From NCBI GenBank assembly GCA_021816565.1, contig JAKAXN010000348.1, positions 1-5,108 on the forward strand: a stretch of DNA of 5,108 nucleotides. Reading direction: 5' to 3'. A model generated the notes under the pieces. That model was given only the letters and a program-made list of their open reading frames with translations. It did not search any database and was not told the origin of the DNA. This document shows, piece by piece, positions 1 to 5,108 of this stretch. Every line of letters starts with the position of its first letter. Positions within the stretch are counted from its first letter, which is position 1. A program made the position numbers and the translations under genes. This DNA is from Actinomycetes bacterium (lineage in GTDB: Bacteria; Actinomycetota; Acidimicrobiia; Acidimicrobiales; Palsa-688).

Positions 1-16
1 CCGATCTCACCGTCCC

Positions 17-89
17 GCCCCCATCGTCTAGCGGCCTAGGACACCGCCCTTTCAAGGCGGCAGCACGGGTTCGAATCCCGTTGGGGGTG
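17..89 (+). tRNA. tRNA-Glu (anticodon UUC)
   Basis: A full cloverleaf folds by eye. The acceptor stem is 17-23 with 82-88 (G-U at the first pair, then five C-G and one A-U), and the discriminator is G at 89. The D arm is 26-29/39-42. The anticodon stem is 44-48 with 56-60, enclosing a seven-base loop at 49-55 with TTC at 51-53, which reads glutamate codons. The T arm is 65-69/77-81 with loop TTCGAAT. The 3' CCA is not encoded (90-92 are CTC), as is common in actinobacteria. The leftward integrase gene overlaps it on the opposite strand and stops in its D loop, which marks the tRNA as the integration target of the element to the right. The recombination must leave a functional 3' half, and the intact cloverleaf here agrees with that. 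Confidence 0.96.
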
Positions 90-1478
90 CTCGCAAAAGT
101 CCTGGTCAGAGCCCTGCGATCCGTCAGTGGCACTGCCAACACGAGGTCTCGTGACCTGAACGTGACCTAACTCTGTGGCCGTCAGGTTGGCCGCCAGGTC
201 ACGGCGGCGCTCGATCGGGACCACCTCCGCCTGCCCGGCCAGGTCGGACAGGGCGTCGGCGATGGCCCGGTCCCGCTCCGCGGTGGCGTGCTGGTAGATC
301 AGGGCGGCCTGGGCGCTGGCGTGGCCCATGCGGGCCATCAGCTCCTTGGTGGAGGCCCCGGTGGCGGCGGCCAGGGTGTTGCCGGTGTGGCGGAGGTCGT
401 GCAGGCGCAGGTGGGGGACGCCGGCCGCCTGCCGGGCCCGCTTCCAGGCCCGCTCCACGGTGTAGAGCCGCAGGGGACCACCCCGGGGCTCGGTGAAGAC
501 CAGGGCGTCCGGGTCCGGACCTGTGTAGCGGGCCAGGTGGGCGTCCAGGTCGGCGACGATGTGGGGCGGGACGGCGACGATGCGCCGGCCGGCCGCGGTC
601 TTGGGCGGACCTATCACCACGGAGTTGTCCCGCAGGGTGTGCATGGACCGCTCCACCCGGACAGTGGCGTGTAACAGGTCGATGTCCATCCGGCGCAGGG
701 CCAGCAGCTCGGCTCGGCGCAGGCCGCACCAGGCGGCCAGGAGCACCATGGCCCGGAGGCGCCCGTCGACGGCGTCGGCCAGGGCCGCCACCTGGGCGAC
801 CGTGGCGATGGGCCGCTCGGCGCTGCGGTCCTGGCCCGCGCCTCTGACCCGGCACGGGTTGCGGACGATCAGTTCATCGGCGACGGCGGTGTTGAGGATG
901 GTTCGGAGGAGCCGATACGCCTTGCGGGCCCGGCCGGGGACCTTCCCGGCCAGCCGGGCGTTCCATGCCCGGACATCGGCGGGGGTGAGCCGGCCCAGCT
1001 GGATGGCGCCGAGGGTCGGGACGATGTGGACCCGGATGATGTCGCGGTAGTCGTCGGCGGTGCGGGGCCGGAGATCGTGGCGCTGGTCGATCCACCGGCC
1101 GGCGTACTCGGCGAGCGTGACCCGACCCCGGTCCGGGTCCACCCATACCCCTCTGCCGATGTCGGTCGTGTGCCCGGCCAGCCAGGCGTCGGCCTCCCGC
1201 TTGGTCGCCCGGGTGGCGGTCAGCCGCCGGCCGTCCGGGGTGGTGAAGCGGGCCCGCCACCGACCGGACGGCAGGCGGTCGACCGCGCCTGTCGTCCTCC
1301 GCTTTCGCCGGGACGCTGAACTGCTGTGGTCCGGGTCGGGCTGTCGTGCCGTCACCACTCCCCCATTCGTCGCAGGGCTGCTGAAAAGGAGACCGGCCGA
1401 TGCGGGCGGGCCGGCGACGCCCGGACCGAGCGTACCTGTGGTCGGTGACCGCTCCAGCCCCGCCCGGTCGGCGGTCAC
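36..1478 (-). CDS. int: Tyrosine recombinase (phage-type integrase) ending inside tRNA-Glu
   Basis: This is a site-specific recombinase expected to integrate and, with the neighbouring excisionase, excise the element at tRNA-Glu. Numbering from an in-frame ATG at 1520 (494 residues), an N-terminal arm-binding segment (about 78-130, including LPSGRWRARF) is followed by a SAM-like core-binding domain (about 133-225). The C-terminal catalytic domain has the full set: Arg268 in GLRRAEL, Lys307 in PKTAAGRR, His374 and Arg377 in HDLRHT, His400 in MGHAS and nucleophile Tyr409 in IYQHA. The start is uncertain. I prefer the GTG at 1476-1478 (480 residues), which overlaps the xis stop as GTGA. The ATG at 1520 and GTGs at 1358/1355 also fit, and residues before about 72 look disordered (Pro/Gly/Ala/Ser-rich), so a shorter protein is possible. 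The tail after Tyr409 is long (85 residues). Its last 17 residues and TAG stop are antisense to the tRNA. Family assignment is secure; the start is not. Confidence 0.95.
   Translation of the reverse strand: MTADRAGLERSPTTGTLGPGVAGPPASAGLLFSSPATNGGVVTARQPDPDHSSSASRRKRRTTGAVDRLPSGRWRARFTTPDGRRLTATRATKREADAWLAGHTTDIGRGVWVDPDRGRVTLAEYAGRWIDQRHDLRPRTADDYRDIIRVHIVPTLGAIQLGRLTPADVRAWNARLAGKVPGRARKAYRLLRTILNTAVADELIVRNPCRVRGAGQDRSAERPIATVAQVAALADAVDGRLRAMVLLAAWCGLRRAELLALRRMDIDLLHATVRVERSMHTLRDNSVVIGPPKTAAGRRIVAVPPHIVADLDAHLARYTGPDPDALVFTEPRGGPLRLYTVERAWKRARQAAGVPHLRLHDLRHTGNTLAAATGASTKELMARMGHASAQAALIYQHATAERDRAIADALSDLAGQAEVVPIERRRDLAANLTATELGHVQVTRPRVGSATDGSQGSDQDFCEHPQRDSNPCCRLERAVS
51..89. other. 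Probable attL core (3' half of tRNA-Glu)
   Basis: This is inference. Tyrosine integrases of actinobacterial elements commonly recombine in the anticodon-loop to 3'-end part of a tRNA gene, and the element carries a copy that restores the tRNA. Here the integrase gene abuts and overlaps this half of tRNA-Glu, so the core should lie within about 51-89, possibly extending a few bases either side. Exact limits need the right junction (attR), which is outside the window, where a direct repeat of this segment is expected. Confidence 0.6.
150..203. repeat. Candidate arm-type integrase-binding repeats
   Basis: CGTGACCT occurs at 150-157 and again at 161-168, an 11-bp tandem (CGTGACCTGAA then CGTGACCTAAC). 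The reverse complement of CGTGACCTG occurs at 195-203. The cluster is about 60-115 bp from the 3' end of the tRNA, inside the poorly conserved int tail (about residues 440-457). Tyrosine integrases bind short repeated arm sites at this distance from the crossover core through their N-terminal domain. The repeats are seen directly; the binding role is inferred. The matching arm on the other side of the core would be at the unseen right end. Confidence 0.55.
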
Positions 1479-1681
1479 GCATGCCGGGCCCTGGGCGCCA
1501 CGCTGGCGGCGTCCAGCCACGCGTTGACAGCGTCGGGATCGAATCGCACCAGGCGGCCCACCTTCACGTACGGGACCCGCCTCTCGGCGACCAGGCGGCG
1601 GACGTGGCGGACGGACGTGCCGAGCCGCTCGGCCAGCTGGTCGATGGTGAGCAGCCGGGGGATGCTCTGCGTGTTGGCCAT
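1475..1681 (-). CDS. xis: AlpA/excisionase-like winged-HTH DNA-binding protein
   Basis: This 68-residue protein has the MerR-like helix-turn-helix fold used by actinobacterial excisionases and AlpA-type regulators. Helix one is about residues 12-20 (TIDQLAERL), the recognition helix about 23-33 (SVRHVRRLVAE), a wing follows at 36-47 (VPYVKVGRLVRF), and a last helix (DAVNAWLDA) closes the domain. It probably binds DNA near the attachment sites to bias the integrase towards excision, and may also regulate its own promoter. The ATG at 1679-1681 is preceded by a strong Shine-Dalgarno (GAGAGGAG at 1693-1686, minus strand). The stop overlaps a GTG of int by four bases, placing xis and int in one leftward operon. 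The length is typical of the family. Excisionase versus plain regulator cannot be settled from sequence, but its position directly before int favours excisionase. Confidence 0.9.
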   Translation of the reverse strand: MANTQSIPRLLTIDQLAERLGTSVRHVRRLVAERRVPYVKVGRLVRFDPDAVNAWLDAASVAPRARHA

Positions 1682-1685
1682 GGGA

Positions 1686-1693
1686 CTCCTCTC
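1686..1693 (-). promoter_or_regulatory. Ribosome binding site of xis
   Basis: On the minus strand GAGAGGAG is followed by four bases (TCCC) and the ATG of xis. It matches the anti-Shine-Dalgarno well, though the spacing is a little short. It fixes the xis start at 1681. Confidence 0.75.
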
Positions 1694-1831
1694 GTCGGCG
1701 GTACTTCCCGGCGCCTCCGGGACGCCGTCTCTCCCTTACGGCGATCGGGCGTCATGTACCGGCTACCCACAGGGCGAGCTGGCCGCCAGCAGCTCCTTCG
1801 CGGCCCTCACTCTCTCCCTTCCTCGCCCACG

Positions 1832-1867
1832 CCTATCCCACATTCTATTCGCCTCTAATAACCTCTA
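1832..1867 (-). repeat. 10-bp-phased direct repeats upstream of xis
   Basis: Read on the minus strand, TAGAGG (1867-1862), TAGAGG (1857-1852) and TAGAAT (1847-1842) start exactly 10 bp apart, and a weaker fourth unit GATAGG (1837-1832) is in the same phase. One-helical-turn spacing puts all units on the same DNA face, which is typical of sites bound cooperatively by small winged-HTH proteins. The xis product is the obvious candidate binder, possibly for autoregulation. The repeats are seen; the binder is inferred. Confidence 0.45.
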
Positions 1868-1890
1868 TATACCCGTCACCACATAACCCG

Positions 1891-1919
1891 TTTACAGACC
1901 ATCCATCACCTGATATACC
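1891..1919 (+). promoter_or_regulatory. Candidate promoter of the relaxase gene
   Basis: TTTACA at 1891-1896 matches five of six bases of the -35 consensus. A 17-bp spacer leads to TATACC at 1914-1919, which matches the first four bases of the -10. TG at 1911-1912 supplies the extended -10 element one base upstream. Transcription would start near 1926, giving a leader of about 60 nt that contains the inverted repeat at 1942-1957 and the ribosome binding site. The optimal spacing and the location in the AT-rich patch make this the best promoter in the window; it is still a prediction by eye. Confidence 0.5.
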
Positions 1920-1941
1920 TCCAAAAGCCGAGAACACGATT

Positions 1942-1957
1942 GCAACCTGAAGGTTGC
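1942..1957. repeat. Perfect inverted repeat (operator, leader hairpin or oriT element)
   Basis: GCAACCT and AGGTTGC form seven perfect base pairs around a two-base centre (GA), or six pairs around a TGAA tetraloop if folded as RNA or single-stranded DNA. It lies between the predicted promoter and the relaxase ribosome binding site, where it could act as an operator or a translation-modulating hairpin. MobF relaxases such as TrwC recognise a short hairpin next to the nick site, usually near the relaxase gene, so it is also an oriT candidate. No run of T follows, so it is not an intrinsic terminator. Confidence 0.55.
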
Positions 1958-1974
1958 CGAGGTCGGGTCGGGCG

Positions 1975-1982
1975 GGAGGTGA
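1975..1982 (+). promoter_or_regulatory. Strong ribosome binding site of the relaxase gene
   Basis: GGAGGTGA is complementary to eight consecutive bases of the conserved 16S rRNA 3' end. Five bases separate it from the GTG at 1988. The other in-frame starts are spaced less well: the GTG at 1979 lies within the site, and the ATG at 1997 is 14 bases away. It therefore decides the start. Confidence 0.75.
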
Positions 1983-1987
1983 GCGGC

Positions 1988-4900
1988 GTGGCGTGGATGC
2001 GAATGATGGGCCGGGAGTCGGTCGAGTACCACCGGGCCACGGTGCTCGAGCGGGGAGACGATTATCCGGGCCGGGCGCAGGCCTACTACGCGTCCAGAGG
2101 CGAGACGCCCCTGGTCTGGGGCGGGACCGGGGCGGCGGCGTTGGGCCTGGACGGGCCGGTTGGACCCGAGGCGTATGAGGCGGTGTTCGGGCCGGGCGGG
2201 GCCCGTCATCCGGTGTCCGGTGGCAGGCTGGTTTCGGCTCAGAGACCGGGGATGGAGCTGGTGATATCAGCGCACAAGTCGGTGGCCGAACTGGGGGTGA
2301 TCGGCCGAGCCGAGCACATGCACGCGATCATGGACGCCGAGCGCGACGCCACCCTCGGCTACCTCGATGGCGTGACCCGCCAGATGGGCGGGAGGCGGGG
2401 TCGGGCCCGGGTCGCGTCGCCCACCGGCGGTCTGGTGTACGCCCACACCCGTCACGCCACGTCCCGAGCGGGGGACCCGTGCCCTCACGACCACGTGCTC
2501 CTGGCCAACGTGGTTCAGATGCTCGACGGGCGGGGCGGGTGGAAGGCGCCGGACACGGCGCTGTGGCGGGAGCATCTGCACGCCGCCACCATGGTCGGCC
2601 GGGCCGCAGCCGCCCGGGTCGCCGTCGACCTGGGTTACGGCATCGAGGCCGATCCGGGACCGTCGGGGCGGTTGGGTCACTGGCGGATCGCCGGCGTCCC
2701 CCAGGAGGTGAAGGAAGTCCACTCCAAGCGGGCCGCCGAGATCACCGCGGAGTGCGACCGGCGGGACGACCGCAGCTACCGGGGCCGGGCGACGGCCGCC
2801 CGCTCGACCCGCAGGGCCAAGGAGACAGAGGGGTTGGAGGGGCAGCTGATGGAGCGGTGGCAGGCCGAGCTGGCGTCCGTCGGGTGGCCGGTGGATCGGC
2901 TGGCTGCCGCCATCGATGCCGCCGCCGGGGCTTCTGCGCCGATCAGGCAGATGGGGTTGAGACAGGCCCGACAGATTCTCTCCGAGACCCTCGGACCGGA
3001 CGGCGATCTGGCCCGACGCAAGGTGTTCTTCCGCCGGGACGTGATCGTGGCCCTGGCCCCGCACCTGTACGGCCAGGATCCCCGCCTGGTCGAGGTCCTC
3101 GCCGACCGGGCCCTGGCCGACCCGGAGATGGTGCCTCTGGTCGGGGTCCCCGGCGCCCGGGAGCGCCCCTACACCCTGGCGTCAGTGGTGGCCACGGAGA
3201 GGGCCATCGCCGACTGCCTGGGCCGCCAGGTCGACCGCGACGACGCTCCAGCCGTCGATGCCGCCGGGGTGGCGCGATCCGTAGCCGCGGTGGAATCGGG
3301 CCTGGACGGCGGCCGCCTGTCGGCCGAGCAGCGGTCCGCCGCCGGGGCGATCTGCACCTCGGGACGAGGATGTGAACTGGTCGTGGGCGTGGCCGGCGCC
3401 GGCAAGACGACCATGCTCAGGGCCGTGGCCGCCGCCTTCGAAGCGGCCGGCTGCCGGGTGGTCGGGACCGCCACTTCCGGTCAGGCGGCCCGGAACCTGG
3501 GCGAGCAGGCCGAGATCGGTGAGTCCCGCACCCTGGCCAGCCTGACGGGCCGGCTCGATCGCGGAGAGTTGATCATCGACGACCGGACGGTGGTGGTCTG
3601 CGACGAGGCGGGGATGACCGACGACGTCGCACTAGCCCGCCTGGCCGGCCACATCGAGGCCGCCGGGGCCAAGCTGGTGCTGGCCGGCGACCACCGCCAG
3701 CTGGCCGCCGTCGGACCCGGCGGCGCCCTCCAGGCGCTCGTCGAGCGCCATCCCGAGGCGCTCCACCGACTGGTGGAGAACCGCCGGCAGCACGACGCCG
3801 GGGAACGCCAGGCCCTGGCCGAGCTGCGCGAAGGCGACGTGGGCCGGGCGGTGTCGTGGTACGAGGAGCGAGGACGGATCCACCCGCTCGCCGACCGTGA
3901 CCGGGCCCTGCAGGCGATGGTGGACGCTTGGGCCTCAGACCTGGCCGCCGGTCGGCAGTCCTCGATGTATGCCTGGCGGCGGGCCAACGTGGCCGCCCTC
4001 AACGCCCGGGCCCGGGACTGGATGGCCGGCGCCGGCCGCCTCAACGGCCCGGAGCTGGTGTGCCAGGGCGGGCTGGCCTACCGGGCCGGCGACCAGGTCG
4101 TGACTCTCGCTCCCGGGCCCGGCGGAGTCCTGGTCACCTCCGAGGGCGCTGTCGTCGAGACGGTCGACCCATCCGCCGGGGCCCTGGTCATCCGCACGGG
4201 CGACGGCCGGACTGTGACTCTGACCGGCGAACAGGCGGCGGCCGATCGGCTCGGCCACGGATATGCCACGACCGTGCACCGGGCCCAGGGCGCCACCGTC
4301 GACCGGGCCCACCTCCTCGCCGACGGCGGCGGACGGGAGCTGGCCTACGTGGCCATGAGCCGGGCCCGCGAGTCCACCCACATCTGGGCCGCGGCCGACA
4401 GCGCCGGCCAGGCCGTCGAGGACCTCCAGCGCGACTGGGACCGCCGGCGCAGCCCGGGCTGGGCCATCGATCTGACCCCGCCCGACTGGGATCTGGCCAA
4501 CGAGCGGCTGCGACCCGAGGCGATGGACCAGCGGGCCCGGGCGGCGGCGGTCGCCGCCGCCAGGCTCCGGATCACCCACCACGCGGTGACCGGCATCCGG
4601 GCGCCAGGGCTCGACCAGGCCGTGTCCGACGCCCGGGCTGACCTGGAGCGGGCCATGGAGGCCAGGGCCGACCTCCGGCGGGGAACCGGCACCTACCTCG
4701 ACAGCGACGCCGGCCGCGCCGTCCGGAACCTCGAGCAGGCCCGCACCGCCCGCCGACGGGCCGAGTACGAAGCCCAGCACGCCCCCAGCTGGCGGCAGCG
4801 CCGGGCCGCAGGCAAGGAAGTCTCAGTCTGGGAGACCCGGGAAGCCGACGCCCAGCAGCGGCACGACGTCCACGTGATGCCCGAGCTGGCCCGACTCGAC

Positions 4901-5108
4901 CAGCAGGTCGAGGCAGAACAGAGGGCGCTGGAGGTGGTGGAGTCGAGAGCAGCCCGGTCCCGCGAGACCTCGGGGGCCGTGGCCGAGTTCAGCATGCGGA
5001 CCGGCCTCCGGGCGTCCCAGCTGTCCGCTGCCCTTGCCCGTTACCGCAACGACATCGACGGAGTCACTCAGCAGCCGGCCCCGGCCGATCCCGCCCAACG
5101 CCGGAGGG
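1988..5108 (+). CDS. MobF (TrwC/TraI-type) conjugative relaxase-helicase, 3' end beyond window
   Basis: The protein nicks one strand at oriT, stays covalently bound through a tyrosine, and unwinds the plasmid strand for transfer. The frame is open for 1040 codons to the right edge. The relaxase domain (about 1-300) has candidate catalytic tyrosines Tyr14 and Tyr33/Tyr34 (AYYASRGE), the LGLDG segment, SAHKSV (SAPKSV in other families), and a metal-binding His triad at 156, 167 and 169 with the same 11- and 2-residue spacing as TrwC (150, 161, 163). A RecD/TraI-like SF1 helicase follows: Walker A GVAGAGKT (467-474, Lys473), Walker B DEAG (Asp539, Glu540), motif III GDHRQL (567-572), NRRQ (598-601), GYATTVHRAQG (758-768) and YVAMSRAR (787-794). 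From about 830 the sequence is Arg/Glu/Ala-rich and probably coiled coil. The start is chosen by the ribosome binding site; GTG 1979 and ATG 1997 are alternatives. All key motifs are intact. What is missing is the C-terminus, cut by the window. Confidence 0.95.
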   Translation, partial: MAWMRMMGRESVEYHRATVLERGDDYPGRAQAYYASRGETPLVWGGTGAAALGLDGPVGPEAYEAVFGPGGARHPVSGGRLVSAQRPGMELVISAHKSVAELGVIGRAEHMHAIMDAERDATLGYLDGVTRQMGGRRGRARVASPTGGLVYAHTRHATSRAGDPCPHDHVLLANVVQMLDGRGGWKAPDTALWREHLHAATMVGRAAAARVAVDLGYGIEADPGPSGRLGHWRIAGVPQEVKEVHSKRAAEITAECDRRDDRSYRGRATAARSTRRAKETEGLEGQLMERWQAELASVGWPVDRLAAAIDAAAGASAPIRQMGLRQARQILSETLGPDGDLARRKVFFRRDVIVALAPHLYGQDPRLVEVLADRALADPEMVPLVGVPGARERPYTLASVVATERAIADCLGRQVDRDDAPAVDAAGVARSVAAVESGLDGGRLSAEQRSAAGAICTSGRGCELVVGVAGAGKTTMLRAVAAAFEAAGCRVVGTATSGQAARNLGEQAEIGESRTLASLTGRLDRGELIIDDRTVVVCDEAGMTDDVALARLAGHIEAAGAKLVLAGDHRQLAAVGPGGALQALVERHPEALHRLVENRRQHDAGERQALAELREGDVGRAVSWYEERGRIHPLADRDRALQAMVDAWASDLAAGRQSSMYAWRRANVAALNARARDWMAGAGRLNGPELVCQGGLAYRAGDQVVTLAPGPGGVLVTSEGAVVETVDPSAGALVIRTGDGRTVTLTGEQAAADRLGHGYATTVHRAQGATVDRAHLLADGGGRELAYVAMSRARESTHIWAAADSAGQAVEDLQRDWDRRRSPGWAIDLTPPDWDLANERLRPEAMDQRARAAAVAAARLRITHHAVTGIRAPGLDQAVSDARADLERAMEARADLRRGTGTYLDSDAGRAVRNLEQARTARRRAEYEAQHAPSWRQRRAAGKEVSVWETREADAQQRHDVHVMPELARLDQQVEAEQRALEVVESRAARSRETSGAVAEFSMRTGLRASQLSAALARYRNDIDGVTQQPAPADPAQRRR

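Larger units (their letters stand above)
1682..1987. promoter_or_regulatory. Divergent control region between xis-int and the relaxase gene
   Basis: About 300 bp separate the leftward xis-int module from the rightward relaxase gene. The xis-proximal part is a GC-rich leader of about 150 bp containing a pyrimidine-rich stretch at 1804-1828 (purine-rich on the xis-sense strand). The middle (about 1835-1940) is sharply richer in A+T than anything else in the window. It contains phased TAGAGG repeats, a rightward promoter candidate and an inverted repeat, each listed separately. I find no convincing gene in it. Leftward transcription of xis-int should start here, but I see no -35/-10 pair for it that I would call. 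TAGAAT (1847-1842, minus strand) resembles a -10 but lacks a matching -35. Coordinated switching between integration and transfer, and an oriT, would be expected in such a region. Confidence 0.6.

Noticed and set aside
199..855. Leftward 218-codon frame overlapping int
   Set aside because: It is a frame-shifted reading of the integrase catalytic domain, dominated by Pro/Arg/Gly; the real integrase frame has all catalytic residues.
874..1482. Leftward 202-codon frame starting at ATG 1482
   Set aside because: It is a third-frame shadow of int, dominated by Arg/Pro/Gly. The ATG lies in the xis-int overlap, but the product shows no domain.
1475..1520. Possible frameshift fusion of xis and int
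   Set aside because: The overlap contains no slippery heptamer, and both genes have their own plausible starts. A simple coupled overlap explains it.
1060..1527. Rightward 155-codon frame across the int 5' half
   Set aside because: It is antisense to int, low-complexity and without a motif.
1804..1828. Pyrimidine-rich tract as a structural or triplex element
   Set aside because: It is interrupted and not mirror-symmetric; it may simply be purine-rich xis leader sequence.
1892..2209. Leftward 105-codon frame over the control region and relaxase start
   Set aside because: It conflicts with the relaxase N-terminus, whose conserved motifs are in the other strand, and has no domain features.
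2267..3064. Leftward 265-codon open frame
   Set aside because: It is antisense to the relaxase gene, Pro/Gly/Arg-rich, and has no recognisable motif or ribosome binding site.
2479..3375. Rightward 298-codon open frame
   Set aside because: It is a shifted frame over the relaxase gene. Its product is low-complexity Gly/Arg/Pro with no domain, as expected from high-GC shadow coding.
3481..4044. Leftward 187-codon open frame
   Set aside because: It is antisense to the helicase motifs II-III region and Ser/Arg/Ala-rich without domain features.
3935..4780. Leftward 281-codon open frame
   Set aside because: It is antisense to the helicase part, where the sense frame carries helicase motifs V and VI; its product is low-complexity.
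1..5108. CRISPR arrays, IS ends, riboswitches, intrinsic terminators
   Set aside because: I found no regularly spaced long repeats, no transposase or terminal inverted repeats, and no GC hairpin followed by a T run on either strand.

Overview
The window is very GC-rich (roughly 70% G+C by eye), with strong G/C preference at third codon positions, GTG starts and actinobacterial-looking protein families. This suggests a high-GC actinobacterium. I cannot name the genus. The content is the left end of an integrative mobile element (an ICE, IME or integrated conjugative plasmid) sitting in a host tRNA-Glu(UUC) gene.

Layout, left to right. A complete tRNA-Glu gene lies at 17-89 (+). A leftward tyrosine recombinase (integrase, about 1478 down to 36) runs directly into the tRNA: its last 18 codons, including the stop, are read from the antisense strand of the tRNA. 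This is the arrangement of an element that has recombined into the 3' part of a tRNA gene. Three copies of a CGTGACCT motif (two tandem, one inverted) lie inside the int 3' end at 150-203 and look like arm-type integrase-binding sites. Upstream of int is a leftward 68-residue AlpA/excisionase-like winged-HTH gene (1681-1475). It overlaps a GTG start of int by four bases, so the two are probably translationally coupled.

A control region of about 300 bp (1682-1987) separates the leftward xis-int module from a rightward gene. It is conspicuously AT-rich at about 1835-1940. It holds 10-bp-phased direct repeats, a good extended -10 promoter facing right, a perfect 7-bp-arm inverted repeat in the leader, and strong ribosome binding sites for both directions.

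From 1988 to the right edge (5108) there is one uninterrupted reading frame of 1040 codons with no stop. It encodes a MobF (TrwC/TraI-type) conjugative relaxase fused to a RecD-like SF1 helicase, with a coiled-coil-rich C-terminal part that continues beyond the window. It covers 61% of the window.

Working model: int and xis integrate and excise the element at tRNA-Glu. The excised circle is then nicked and unwound by the MobF protein for transfer. The control region is the natural place for coordinated regulation and possibly for oriT. The coding genes belong to known families. The less ordinary points are the antisense int/tRNA overlap, the organised repeats, and the variant histidine motif (PHDH instead of LHTH) in the relaxase.
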